A stretch of DNA of 64,000 nt. Source: Impatiens glandulifera. Taxonomy: Eukaryota > Streptophyta > Magnoliopsida > Ericales > Balsaminaceae. Within the stretch, counting starts at the first letter, position 1. Each line of letters begins with the position of its first letter. The notes under the pieces were generated by a model, which was not told the origin of the DNA, ran no database searches, and saw only the letters and a program-made list of their open reading frames with translations. Location: the NCBI RefSeq assembly GCF_907164915.1, contig NC_061869.1, positions 26,157,616 through 26,221,615 on the forward strand. The letters run 5' to 3'. The translations under genes were made by a program, and so were the position numbers. Positions 32,550 through 45,600 of the stretch are shown piece after piece.

Positions 32550-33240
32550 TTCAAGTTATTCGGAGATGACTATTTTTATGTTTGAGCGGGAAAATTAGAT
32601 GACACGGCGTGTGGGACAGCTGTCCTTAATCAGTCTAATACACACGTAGTTAGACGTTTTTCTTACTTCTGCAATTTATGAGATCTAAACATTTATTAGA
32701 CGCAGACATCTAATCACGTGTCTTACAGGCGTCTAATGTATATTAGACATCGATGTCTAATTACGCATGAACAACACGTATTAGACGTGTGTTTGGTTAT
32801 ACATGAGTTTCCAATTGCTATTGTCTTAAAATGTCTAGCGTTTATTAGATGTCAACGTCTAACTGCACACCTTATTAACCAAGATACGTTGACTTAGATG
32901 CATAAAGTGTGTAAGTAGAAATATGTCTAAGTATATGCTTTTTCTTTTAGATGACCTCGTCTAATAGACCGATTAAAGCATTTTGTCTGCGTGCATCTTT
33001 ATTTGCATAATAAATTTTCCCTCTCATTTTGTGCATGAACAAAATGAATAAATGAATGTAGGTCCTTAAGACCAAAAAGATTCTTAAAACATAAAACACT
33101 TAGTCCTTAGGAATGGCAAGAGTCATTGTTGATCTTCTAAAATGTATACTCAGAAGAGTATGCTCCATGCTTCCTTCCTGCAGCTTCCCTGTATCACCTA
33201 CACAAGAAAATATTTACAAACTTTAGTACCCACACTCAAT
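32550..33240 (-). other. Element E spacer where pol is missing, with scattered TTAGAC palindromes
   Basis: No coding content. About six copies of TTAGAC/GTCTAA half-palindromes lie between 32630 and 32960 (for example ATTAGACATCGATGTCTAAT near 32748). They resemble the LTR array units. Confidence 0.6.
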
Positions 33241-34975
33241 TGGGTCCTCGATCAATCAGTCCCTTAGGAATCCATATTTGAGTTATTTGGATTTCCCATT
33301 TTATGTTGTAATTAGTGCGTATGATTTTGACTTAGTAGACCTCTTCCTTCTAGCCATTGATCCCTTAGCTTTTGAAGATGATTTTCTTTTAAAACTCCTT
33401 ACTTTGAGTCAGGTTTTAGATTGTCAGACTTGCTGGCTGCTTCTAACTTAATTTCATCCAGCTAACCGTCAGCGGAACATAAGTTATTTCATTTTTCAAA
33501 GCTAACTCTTTATGAATTGGATCAGATTCAATGTCAGTAAGACTCCCTTTGACAAAACTTATTGGTTTAAGCTTGTCAGTTGCTGAGTTTAGCTTTTTGC
33601 AGGACTGTGTTGGGTCATCGCTATCAAATCCTAAACCGGATTTAGATCCAGCAGGCTTCAACAGACTAATCTGATATTTGAAAACTTCTCCAGACCTTGT
33701 CCAAGCACTAACAACATAGTTTAACCTTTTGTTTTCAGAAGAAAGAGTTTGAATATGTTTCTTGAGCATCTCAATCTCAGATGAGATCTCGATCTTGTCA
33801 TTTTCAATAGTTTTTAATTCTAGAGTTTGAGACAAAGTAGGTTGAGACACTTTAGATGAAGACTTTATTTCATTTAGGGATTCTGCTAGCTTTCTATACT
33901 CTATGACCATGTCATCTAGTGCAGCTACTAGTTGTTCCCTTGAAATTTTTCAGAAGAGAAGTCAAATACCTCAGTTTCCTGTGTTTCTTCTTCTTCTTCT
34001 TCTCTTGCCATGAAGCAAGCAACCTCGTCTTCATCAATGTCACTAGATGAATAGTAAAAGTCATTATAGTTTCCGTCCCCTGCCACAAGAGCCTTCAGCT
34101 CAATTTCTTCATCTTTCTTCTTTTCATCACGCTTCGGCTTCCGACATTCCGACTAGTAATGACTTAGAATGTCACAATTAGAACACTTAACATTAGCTTT
34201 GGATTTTTTAATATCATTTGAATTTTAAGAGCTTGAGTTAGAGTTGCTCTTTTTCATGAAGTTGCAAAACTTCTTCACGAAGAGAGACATAGCAACGTTG
34301 TTGAGCTGATGGACAATTGTCTTCACATCAGTAGCAACCGGTGATTCTTCAATAGTCACCAAAGCTTTGGCAATGATGATGGATTAGGGTTTATCTTCTT
34401 CAATCCTTGAGTTCAACTCAAACTCATAGGCATCGTCTTTATGTCCCATTCCCTTGGTAAAGCACACATAACCTTGATAGCAATCTCCCTATTGCTATAG
34501 GTCTTACCAAGAATAGAGAGAGTGGAGATTATTTTGTTGAACCTTCTGTCAAACTCAGTCATTGTTTCTCCAGGATGCATTTTGAAACTATCAAACTGTT
34601 GAGTGGCAACCATGATCTTGTTCTCCTTTGTTTTCTCATTGCCCTCACACAGTTGGGTAAGTCTGTATCAGATCTCCTTGGTAGTATCACACTCGATGAT
34701 GTAGTTGAACATACTGTCATCAAGAGATCTGTACAGAACGTCTAATGCCAAGTTGTTGAGGTTGTTTATCCTCTTGTCTTCACTGATCCATTCGGATTTC
34801 TCTTAATTAATCTTGATGGGACCACCGGTGATAACACTCCACATGTCGTTATGAAGAGAAGAGAGGTGAGCACGAACTCTCTTCTTCCACACGATAAAGT
34901 TTTCTCTTGAGAATTTGGGGATTGCGGTAGCAATGGCATCTTTGGCTATGGTCGATAGTCTTAGTGATAGCTTGA
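33241..34975 (-). pseudogene. gag: Gag of element E, decayed
   Basis: Minus strand. Blocks FSRENFIVWKKRVRAHL (near 34900), MVATQQFDSFKMHPGETMTEFDRRFNK (34613 onward) and ALPREWDIKTM are Sirevirus Gag. The zinc knuckle near 34170 is broken by a stop (CSNCDILSHY then TAG). The end WIPKGLIDRGPN stops at TGA near 33240. Stops and frameshifts occur throughout. It has the same C-terminal signature as A, B and D but is clearly a separate sublineage. Confidence 0.8.
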
Positions 34976-34987
34976 GAATAAAAACAA

Positions 34988-35000
34988 GGCTCTAATACCA
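34988..35000 (-). other. Primer binding site of element E
   Basis: Minus strand reads TGGTATTAGAGCC: one mismatch (T for C) to the initiator-Met complement used by A, B and C. Confidence 0.8.
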
Positions 35001-35002
35001 AT

Positions 35003-36655
35003 TGAAATGATCGGTGGCACCAATAGAGACAGGGGTCTAACTATTGATGACAACTTCTGAAAAACGGTTTGATAGAAATCCTGTTAAGGATTAATATCAC
35101 TTTCTATTCTTCACAAACCATTGCAAACTCTTGATGATATTCAAGTGCGAAAACGTTTACTTGGGTTTGAAGCTAATGAAAGAATGAAGGACATAATGTA
35201 AATGTCACAGAGAGTTGTTTATGGATGTTCGGAGCAAAACTCTTCTACGTCACCCATTCTTCTAACCACCAGAAGGATTCACTATACTCTTCTTAGAATC
35301 AAATACAGTTTTAAAGCTAGCTCACTATTGAACAGAACAGACTTGGTTCAACTTACAGTATATTAAAGAATATCACTCAGCTAGAAAATACTTTGATTCT
35401 ATCTCTCTCTCTTGATGTATAAATACCATAAAACAAGAAAGTAATTCGTAAGATCAATTTTAAGTTCAGTAGACTTGTTGATAGTTGACTTGCTTGTTCG
35501 TTCATGTATCTCTCTTCGTTCGTTGTTCTTGAGGATCTTTAAATAGATAACAGGTACCAACGGTCGAATCTTCTACAATGACACTTGGAAAACACCCACT
35601 GGAAAGTCTCTATAGTACAGAGGTACAGCAGAATCTGTGCACAAAGATCGTGGCCGTACCAATCTGGTAGTGCGCCGAATATTTTTCTAGGATTGTCCTG
35701 TAAAACACAAGTATTTGGAAGAATATTTGCTTACGTCGCATTAATTCATTTGATGGAACTGGCTGTCGTACTAATCTACACGGATTAGTGGAGCAGGAAT
35801 AGCGTACAACTAGTTGATCATGGGTAGACGGATGCTAACTTCAAGTAACTGCTAAAGCGAGGCATTAGACGTGCTCCATTAGAATGACAAGTCTAATAGC
35901 ATGATCCATTCGACCACCAAGTCTAATGGAGTTAGACGACACGTCTAACTACGTGTCACTTCAGACGAGTCTGAAGGAGTTAAACTCCCTACGTCTAACT
36001 TTCATCTGTTAGACTACACGACTAACTACATCTGTTAGACTGCACGTCTAACTACGTCTGTTAGACTGCACGTCTAAATACGTATCTGCTAGACTGCACG
36101 TCTAACTACGTCTGTTAGATTGTACGTCTAACTACGTACCCGTTATACTGCACGTTTAACTACGTATTTGTTAGAGTGCACGTCTAACTACGTATCTGTT
36201 AGACTCCACGTCTAACTACGTATCTGTTAGACTGCACGTCTAACCATGTCTGTTAGACTCTACGTATAACTACGTATCCGTTAGACTGCACGTTTAACTA
36301 CGTCTATTAGATTGCACGTCTAACTACATATCCATTAGACTACACGTCTAACTACGTCTGTGCTAGACTGCACGTCTAACTACATATCTGTTAGACTGGT
36401 CGTCTAACTATGTATCTGTTAGACTGTACATCTAACTACGTCTGTTAGACTGCACGTATAACTACGTACGTCTAACAACCAATATGTCTAATGAACCTGA
36501 TTAAGGCTAAGTCAAACTTAGCATGTTTTGATGCACATGCACAAAAACAATTAGACTGCTTAGTTTCCTTCTTATTTAAGTTTTACACAAGTTCATCATC
36601 AAAATTGCGTTAGTCAAAATGGTTTGACCCTTAGTCAAAATAATTTGACCCAACA
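35003..36655 (-). repeat. 5' LTR of element E
   Basis: 1653 bp. Ends AATTTGACCCAACA on the plus strand, matching the start of the LTRs at 59446 and 63064 in reverse. It contains the conserved CTACGTCACCC block near 35250 and the long palindromic array. Confidence 0.85.
36004..36475. repeat. TTAGACTGCACGTCTAA array, about 17 units (E 5' LTR)
   Basis: Same unit as the array at 28465 but about 17 copies. Related half-sites (TTAGACGACACGTCTAA, AGACGAGTCTGAAGGAG) precede it from 35868. The copy number differs from the sister LTR. Confidence 0.9.
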
Positions 36656-36856
36656 ACTTTACTTCCGGTTTTTCTTTAACCTACATAGATTAACTTGATT
36701 AATTTATTTATTAATAGGTAATTAATACTAATAATTAATTAACTTTTTATCTAAAAATTTCTCCCTTTTTGATTATTTAATCTAAATATTCAAAACCTTA
36801 TAATTTTATAATCGTTGGTCGTTTATACTGAGTTAATCGTTTATTTTAATCTAACA
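36656..36856 (-). repeat. Element F 3' LTR, second part
   Basis: Continues the LTR cut at 27878 and ends TAATCTAACA on the plus strand, the complement of the usual LTR start TGTTAGATTA. AT-rich. Confidence 0.65.
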
Positions 36857-37016
36857 ATTTCTCCCTCTTTGATTGTTAAGAATAAATTATCAAAGTCAGT
36901 TGAGTTTTCAAAATTAGTGATATGTTCTTCATTTGTTCTTTAGCAATTTCTCCCTTTTTGATATTATAACCTAAAACTATCATAACCATCCATAATTATC
37001 AAATGAACATCTCTGT
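36857..37016 (-). other. Repeated polypurine tracts of element F
   Basis: ATTTCTCCCTCTTTGATT at 36857 and ATTTCTCCCTTTTTGATA near 36950 are minus-strand polypurine tracts. A further copy lies inside the LTR end near 36765. Same multiplication as in B and D. Confidence 0.65.
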
Positions 37017-40010
37017 TTAATAAACATAATGAGAAATGATGTTAGTAAGGCAAACCAGATGGTTTAACAAGAAAGTTATGAACTTAAAGACATAAAGGAA
37101 ATAACGTAGAGAAAGAAGAAAGTTATGATTGTGGAGCTTCAGGTTGAGCCCGAGCAATTGGTCAGCCTTCATTTGAGATAGGGTCAATAGGTCTTCATCA
37201 TCCATAGTGTTGTTGACAACTTTATTCTTTTTATTTGCCTTAGCTCGTTTAAAAGCCCTAGTTTGCTTGGTAGCCTCAACGACTGCATTTACCTCGTATT
37301 GTAGGCGTTGAGCTAGGGCTTCCTCTTCTCTTAGCCGTTGAGCATCAGCAACATTTCGAGATTTGGGCATCTCCAACCCTTGAGAAGTTAGAATCTCAAC
37401 AGTGCATTTTGTTTCATCCTACTTTGTGAAGAATCTGTCGAAGAGAGGCTTGAAACTATTGAAACCTTATTGCATGTCAGTTCTTTTCTTGTTGAATTCT
37501 TCTGTTCTTTCTTTCGACGGGTACTCTTGATTTCCCTCCAATTGGTCTAGGCGATTGTTTACAGATTCAAACATTTTCTTCCATGGAGCCATTATACTCA
37601 TTACCGCTGTGAGAATATTATCCTTCCTTTAATTCTCTTCGTCGGAATTGGATAGTTGAGTTCCAAGAGGAACAGTTCTGATAGAGGCGGTGTGCCGAGA
37701 GCTAACCTGAATAGAGCACTCCGGTTGTGCCTATTCTTGTTGTTCTTGGCCGGTTTGGAGGCAAAAGTTTTTTGTTTTGATGGAAATGGACTGTATTCAA
37801 TGGGCACCGATTTGTTTGCGATGGGTGAAGTTGAGGGTTTCGATTGAGCTTTGTCTTCTCCATCCTCATCTTCACTTGTTTTAGATGTTGAGACGAGAAG
37901 ACCTAGATCTTCTTTAATATCGGAGGTGATTTCGAACGTTTTCTAATGCGCTCATGGTCCTACTTTGGAATGCAGTATTATTCTTTAGGGTGAGGTCCCG
38001 TACCTCATAACCCATAAATATGTCATCTTCACAATCAATAGGATTCTCTTTCTATACTAAACCCACTTCTTCTTCATCGAGCATCAACTTTGTTCTTATG
38101 GTTTTGAATGACTTTGAGGGAATAATATTTCTTTAATAAAATCCAGTGGTTTTGTCCCTTCATCATGATTTAGGTCGGCACGCGGGCAAGGAATACCGGA
38201 CTCCTCAGATGTTGAAATAGCCCTGCCATCCACAAATCTCAAAGTGGTTGATATGTATCCATCCATAAGTGCTTCCAATTGGGTAATGACTTCTGCATCC
38301 GCTTTGCATCCCTTAAGGAGGGAAAAGATTGCCTGACCTCATGTATAGGCATCCACGAATATTCTCCTCCGCATGGCTTCAACAACTGATTTTGTTTTGG
38401 CTATAGAGAGTGCCCCTTTCTCTGAAGCCAGAAGTTCAGCCCATTTCTTATTCTCGGCGGTCTCGGGGAAGACCTCAACAAAATTCCTTTCGAGTCTCAA
38501 TTCTACCCATGTATTGTATATATTTATCATTCCTTGGGCAGTGATCTCGGCCTCTTCGAGAATGAGTTTAATAGTCTCTTAAGCTTCAGGAGATACATCT
38601 AGGGGCGAATCAGGAGGTGGTGATTCAATATCTTTCTATGGTTTTCCTTTGCTTGGCTTTCCTGTAATAGGATCTATGTCTCGCTCAACAACTTTCTCCG
38701 GTTCTGGAATGGGCTCTCTAATTTCAAGTTTCCTTGAAATCCTCATTGCAGAAAATAAAGAAAAAGATTCAACTATTACCCTTCTCAATGTATGTTCGTT
38801 TGGAGGAGGCGCAATATGCATAATCCCATGTGGAAATGTTGGAGTTGGAATAGGTTCTTTGTGGATGACTGCAATACTTGTCTCATTCTTAGAAAACAAG
38901 AGGCCTATAGCAGAAATGGGGAGCTCTTTCTGAGATGATTGTTCAACATTAACTTGACCGGTTGTAGTGACTTCTGGTTGACCGGTTTTTGGCATATTTG
39001 ACCAATCGGTTTCATCTATCTGACCGGTTGCCACTGTATCAACCCCCTATTTTCTAAAGTCGTAGGCTCAAGCATAGTGGCTGTAGGTGAATCACATTCC
39101 TTGGACCGGGTCTTCTCATGTGATGAATTAATTTCATTTGCGTCTTCCGGTCTTGTTCCAACAATACCGGTGGTTCTTGCGGTACACTCAATGGCTGATT
39201 TAAGTCTTTTAGATGAGGCTACACAGGTGGAAATGTTGATGCATTTCGAACCTCCCGCTGTCTTTTCACTAGAAGCATTTATGCCGTATGTTTGTTAACT
39301 TGAGGAATCATAGTTAGACTCTTTGACATTGCTTATCCTTGTAAAATATCTACCAGTAGTATGGGAATTTAAGATCTTGTTGGAAGTCAAAGGAGTACCT
39401 GGACCGGTAGGTACATTTAAATGTGATAAGATCCAGCCAATTTGCATCGCGTACCCAAGACTATGCTTGTTGAAAGGGGACACCATTTCGCACAATGTAC
39501 TGAACAGAATAAACTCACAATTGATGTTATTGCCCCTGACGATGGCACCCATCATATCAAATTTTGTGGGTTAAACTGTCAAAGTTTCCCCCTTTACCTT
39601 GTAGAGTTTTGGAGACAATATTGCACAGAACATGATATTCACATTTCAATTCATTCTTCATCCCGCTAAGACTTGCGGGAAAGTCGCTGTCGGAAAATAG
39701 AGATTATAACCTAAATGTAGTGGATGGGGATAGCGCCTCAAAGAAACCCCTGTCCTTGGTTGGGATTTTCAGAACTTCAGCGAACAGCTCTTCGGTGATG
39801 GTGAACTCTACACCATTTACTTTGGCGACAATGGAACCTTCGACCATCTTGGCGGAGTCGAAAAACTTCTGAACGACTTTTGGATAGTAGATGAGCGGTT
39901 TTAGAAAGAATCTCAGGTCGGATTGTTCAATGGATCGTAATATCTTTTGCCTCTCGATATTTCCTAAGTCATAGATGGATTGAAAATCTACCTGTACAAT
40001 ATGGTTGAAT
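37017..40010 (-). pseudogene. Accessory gene 3 remnant of element F
   Basis: Minus-strand family domain: IVQVDFQSIYDL and FFLKPLIYYPKVVQKFF near 39990-39880, then FAEVLKIP; the NINCEFILFSTLCEMV block is near 39520. A linker rich in Pro/Thr/Val follows (39034-38636), then a helical block WVELRLERNFVEVFPETAENKKWAELL (near 38500) comparable to D near 49800. The Gln/Arg-rich coiled coil EALAQRLQYEVNAVVEATKQ is near 37300. Frameshifts and stops are many, and the start ATG seems changed. Its layout matches accessory 3 of B and D. Confidence 0.65.
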
Positions 40011-40529
40011 AAAGTGTTATCCTTAACAATTTTAAGAGCTTAGAAGAAACGCAAGAGAAAGAGAATATGGATTCTAGAGAGTAGGTAGAGCGGTAAGATA
40101 TTAGGGTTTGCAGATATTTCTTTTTAATCCAAGATTTCTAACATGCATTTCATTTTAAATGGATAGTACTAAACGTGTTTGAAACTTCCAAGAATTTGAA
40201 CCGTCATATTTAATAGCGCGCTTCCCAAAATACTATTAAAAGAGGAAATTTGGCGCCAGTTTGAAAAAGAAGACATATTTCCAAGGTACAATTATTATTT
40301 TAATAATAAATCTTTTATGACCGTTATTTAAAAAAATGCAAGTTAATTAATTAATATACATGAATTTAAATATGACATGAATTTATTAAATATAGATAAT
40401 AAATGAAAATGTTAATAACTTCATGAATTTAAACTTAAGGAACCAATTTTGAAACAAAATAACCGATTCATATATATAAGCCGAAAAAAACAAGAGGAGC
40501 TTGACACAAGATCTAACGACTTGAGGATC
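40011..40529. other. AT-rich spacer of element F
   Basis: No gene. Minus-strand TATATATAAG-like sequence at about 40470 may be a remnant promoter of the next accessory gene. Confidence 0.4.
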
Positions 40530-40925
40530 ATGGGGTCAAATTCTTCCTAACATATGTCGCTTCTACCCTATGGATCCAGTTCTCAACTCTTTCTTTTGTC
40601 AAAATGTTGGATGGTTTTAGACGGGTTCCGGGTCCAAGGTTGAAGTCGAGATCGAGAAAGATGCAACTAAGCTGGGGAAGATACCCGGTCATCATTTTTT
40701 GGTGAAGAGACCATTCTCTTCAGATTATTAAAAATGATTGTTGACCAATTTATTAGAGTACCTATAGTTATGGCGATCATCATTTTCAAGGTTATCTTTG
40801 TATAGAAGTGGGTGGAATATTTCGCCAGGATGGATGTGCCAACAATATCACTGAAAAATTGGATATCAGGTCTTAATAGAGACTTGAGTCCATGAGTTTC
40901 CACGCGAGTGGAGGAGTTTGAGGAA
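40530..40925 (-). pseudogene. Accessory gene 2 (or 1) remnant of element F, C-terminal half
   Basis: Minus strand shows IVGTSILAKYSTHFYTKITLKMMIAITIGT, then INWSTIIFNNLKRM, and near 40620 a LGPGTRLKPSNIL end. These are the C-terminal blocks of the family. The N-terminal half is missing because the gag of element D, in opposite orientation, begins here. Confidence 0.65.
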
Positions 40926-40943
40926 AGGAAGGTTAAATCATGG

Positions 40944-42635
40944 ATGATGTTGTCTTTCGATAAGCCTCCAATGCTAGAAGATGACAATTTCGCCAACTGG
41001 AAGGTACGCATGCACCTGCACCTAATTACCATGGATGACGAGATGCAATTCATCCTGACTGAAGGACCGGTAAAGATTGATAAAGACAAAAAGGATTGGA
41101 CAACTGATGATAGGAGAATAAACAATCTGGACAATCATGCTAGAAACCGTATCATCAACGGTTTGGACAGGAACACCTTTTGTAAGGTCAGAAATTGTAA
41201 AACTGCAAAGCAAATATGGGATATGGTGATTCAAAGTCATGAGGGAAACGAAAGAACCAAGGAAAACAAGATAATGGTAGCTACCTAGAAGTTCGAAAAC
41301 ATTAAGATGAAAGCGGGAGAAACAATGAGGGAGTATAGTGACCGGTTCACAGATGTGATAGATGAGTTATCAACTCTTGGAAAGAAGTATGACAACAAAG
41401 AAATCATCATGATAGCGTTAAGGTCTCTTCCAAGTGCATGGGATATAAAGACGATGGTGATGAGGGAATCAAACTGTCTAAGCAAGATGAAGTTACACGA
41501 TGTGTTCGAAGATCTTAAGGCATATGAGTTTGAAATGAGATCTAGGATTGAAGATGAAGTTTCCTCCTCAACTTCCACAAAATCCTTTGTCACATCCATA
41601 GAACCGGTTGCTCCTGCACCGATCAGAACCGTTGAACAGTTTACCGAGGATGCCATGGCAATGCTTGCACAGAAGTTTGGCAGATTCATGAAGAGAAACC
41701 AACTGACAAACAACAACAATTATAACTACAGTGATAAATCTAATGTTAGATGTTATAATTGCAATTGTTTGGACATTTCAGGTGGGAATGCAGAAAACCG
41801 AGGCGGGATGACCGGAAACTGGACGATCAGAACCACTGAAATAACTATCCACAAACCGGTGAAGGAAGTGAAGTTCAGAAAGCACTAATAGCCGATGATG
41901 GAGGAATCTTATGGGCACACAGTGACAGTGATGACGAACTCACATGTCTCATGGCAAAGGAGGAACAGGTATTTGACTCTCCTTGTGAAGAATTTACTAA
42001 AGATGAGTTATTTAATGCACTAAATGATATGAGAGTAGAGTATAAGAACCTATTAACACTAATACCAACCCAACTCAACTTTAGAACCGACCTCATAGAA
42101 CCAACCATGTCCGAACCTAACACCAGTAATGTTCAACCTAACGAAATCTTAGAAATCAAGGCAGCACCTGAACTATCCTCTGAGACCGAACAGCTCAAGG
42201 AGTCAGTTCAAGAGTTAACCGAGGAGGAAGATGCCCGAACCCAGTATCAAATAGCCGCATGAAAAAGATCCAGTGAAATGGTGAACAGAATGTGTAATTA
42301 TAGTAGACATCCCAAATGCATGTTTTGTCAAGAACAACAGATCCAGCAACCAGAACCATTCCGACAAAATGAGGCTCATAAAGGATAACCTTCCCTTTGT
42401 AAGTTTTGTCAAGAGCTCCTTAACCGACGATGAGGAACAAAGTGCCTCATATCCGGAAGACGAACTAATCTATGTAGGTCCAACTGATTCCGAAAAATGG
42501 CTTCAACCTGAGAAAAGGAAAGCCAACCGGCCCAAACCGAGTGCAGGAAAACTAGTCAAAACCATAACCAGAAAAATTGTCCGACTTATTAAAGTCTGGA
42601 TACCTAAGGGACTAATCACTTGTGGACCCAAGTAA
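40944..42635 (+). pseudogene. gag: Gag of element D, decayed
   Basis: Core blocks MHLHLITMDDEMQFIL, EGNERTKENKIMVAT, MREYSDRFTDVIDEL and SLPSAWDIKTMVM are present. A TAG at 41287-41289 interrupts. The zinc knuckle (CYNCNCL) runs into a frameshift near 41775. A TGA near 42261 and a further shift follow before the end WIPKGLITCGPK and TAA 42633-42635. It is about 90% like A's gag by eye. Confidence 0.85.
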
Positions 42636-45600
42636 ATGTGGGTACCAAATAGTTGTAAATATTTATATTTTGCAGGATATGAAGAAACCGCTAGGAAACT
42701 CTGAATGGTACCTAGACAGCGGCTGTTCCAGACACATGACTGAAAAAAACAACCTTTTAACCGACATCAGAATAGAAACCGGTGCAATGATTGTCTTCGG
42801 TGATAACTCAAGAGGTAGAACTGTGGGCAAGGGTAAGATTGTCCATGGTAATTTAACAATTGATAATGTACTTTTTGTTGAAAAACTACACTTTAATTTG
42901 TTGAGCATTAGCCAAATGTGTGATGCTGAATACACTGTAGAATTTCTTAAACATGCATGCTTAGTTAAAAACTACTAGGGGAACATACTACTAACCGGAA
43001 ATAGGTTAGGAAACATATACAAGGTAGATTGGAAAAATAAAGTAGACCACCCTGTTTGTATGGTAGCTAAAACCGATCAAACCTGGCTATGGCATAAAAG
43101 GCTAAATCATCTAAACCTGAAAACCTTAAACTATATCCGTGGTAAAAAGCTGGTTAAAGGAATTCCTGATATAGTAAACAAACTAAGTCAACCTTTAAGA
43201 GTAAAGGACACATTCAGTCTAACCGATGCTTAGATCTCCTACACATGGATTTATTTGGACCGATTAGGGTCGTCAGCCTAGGTGGCATGCTCTACACTAT
43301 GGTAGTTGTTGATGATTATTCTAGGTATACATGGGTAATATTTTTGGCATCCAAACGTGAAACCTCATCAAATTTAATTACATTGCTCAAACGTTTACAA
43401 AATCAAAAATCAACACGCATCAACAGCATTAGGAGTGATATAGGAACCGAATTTACAAATAGTACTCTAAATGCATTTCTTGATGAATCTGGTATTAGAC
43501 ACGAGTTGTCTAGTACTAGGACTCCTCAACAGAACGGCCTGGCCGAGAGAAGGAACCGAACTCTCAAGGAAGCCGCAAGGTCCATGATAGTCGATTCGGG
43601 TGTTGCTCAAAAATTTTGGGCTGAAGCTATCAGTACTGCATGTTACACGCAAAACAGGTCTTTGATCAACAAGTTTCATAACAAAACACCGTATGAAGTA
43701 TACTTTGATAGGATTCCCAACATTAGGTATCTTAAAATTTTCGGTTGTAAATGTTACATTCATATAAATGGCAAAAATTACCTATCTGCTTTTGATGCAA
43801 AATCCGATATTGGGATCATGCTAGGTTACTCAGCATAGAGTGTATAACACTAGAACTTTAACCGTGGAGGAATCTCTTCATGTTGTATTCGATGAATCGG
43901 TTGAAAGTAACACTGCATCATCCTTTGATCTAGACAACATATTGGAAAATAACAATATCCATTTTGATAGTGAAGATGAGGTTCCGGTTTTCAGACGGTT
44001 TGTCCATGACCAAATGGGTAATGATGAAACCTAGCCGGATCAAGCTGTCACACAGCAGGAAGCTGACACCTCGGTTCAAACTGAGGAAATCGTTCGGTCT
44101 GACATCATTGTTCAGCCTACCGATATGTCTAACCTTGATCAAGTAAACGGTGATTTGGTAGACACTCCTGAACCGAATCTCAAAAGGAACACTAATCATC
44201 CTCCTAAGCTAATTATAGGTGACCCTTCAAAACCCGTTCGAACTAGGCGACAAATCTTGGAGGAATACTTTAATTCCGCTTTCATATCCCAGATTGAGCC
44301 GAAAAAGGTGGATGAAGCATTATCAGATCCGAATTGGATCTTGGGAATGCAAGAAGAGTTAAACTAGTTTGAGAGCAATAAAGTCTGGTACCTAGTCCCT
44401 AGACCGAAAGATCAACGGGTCATAGGAACAAGATGGGTATTCAGAAATAAACTCAATGAAGACGGTTTGGTCACGAGGAACAAAGCCTGATTAGTGGCAC
44501 AAGGATACAAACAGGAAAAAGGCATTGATTTTGAAGAATCATTTGCCCCTATAGCTAGGATTGAAGCTATTAGGATTTTTCTAGCCTTTGCTGCTTTCAA
44601 AAACTTTAAAGTTTTTCAAATGGATGTTAAAAGTGCATTTTTGAATGGCGACGTACGTAAGGAAGTATATGTTGAAAAACCACCCGGTTTTAAGAATGTT
44701 GACCTACCTAATCACGTATACCGCTTAAACAAAGCAATATACGGTTTAAAACAATCTCCTAGAGCTTGGTATGATACACTAACCACATTTCTGTTAAAAC
44801 ATGATTTCACCATCGGTTCGGTGGATAAAACACTATTTAAATTTGAGAAAAAGGAACATATCCTACTTGTTCAAATATATGTGGATGATATCATCTTCGG
44901 TTCAACCGATCCTAAGCTATGTGATAAATTTTCAACCTTGATGACTAACAAATTTGAGATGAGTATGATGGGAGAATTAAGTTTCTTCATAGGCCTTCAG
45001 GTTAAGCAACTCGAAGGAGGAACTTTCATCAGTTAACCCAAATACACAAAGGAACTTCTAAAGAAATTTGGGATGGACACATGCTCCTCCGCGGCTACTC
45101 CAATGAGCTCATCAATCAAATTGGACAAAGATGATGACGGTCAGGTAGTAGACCTGACAGCCTACCGAGGAATAATCGTCTCTCTCCTATACCTGACAGC
45201 AAGTAGACCGGATATACTATTTGCGGTTGGAGTATGTGGAAGATTCCAGGCTAATCCAAAACAGTCTCACTACACAACCGCAAAGCGAATCTTGAAATAC
45301 CTAAAGGGAACTCCTGAAGTTGGTCTGTGGTATCCAAAGGACTCATCTTTCAACCTCACAAGTTACTCGGATGCAGATTATGCAGGTTGTAAAGTTGACA
45401 GAAAGAGTACCAGCGGAACATGCCAATTTCTAGGTGATCGGCTTGTTTCATGGCACAGCAAAAAACAGACATCGGTTGCCACGTCAACCGCTGAAGCTGA
45501 ATATCTGGCAGCCGGAAGTTGCTGTTCACAACTCCTGTGGATCCAACAACAATTGAAGGATTTCGGTATCACCACCGAAGAGTCTCCGATATTCTGTGAT

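Larger units (their letters stand above)
27879..36655 (-). mobile_element. Element E: pol-less non-autonomous Sirevirus-like element
   Basis: Minus strand: 5' LTR (36655-35003), primer site, gag (about 34975-33240), no pol, accessory gene (about 32314-29116), polypurine tract, 3' LTR (28915-27879). The flanks TCTTT and ACTTT match at four of five positions, a plausible target duplication. Between the gag end and the accessory promoter there are only about 700 bp of non-coding DNA. Gag has stops, so this copy cannot supply proteins now. It sits inside the LTR of element F and must be younger than F. Confidence 0.85.

Noticed and set aside
40667..41134. 155-codon minus-strand frame as a gene
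   Set aside because: It joins an accessory remnant of F with the antisense of D's gag across a rearrangement junction.
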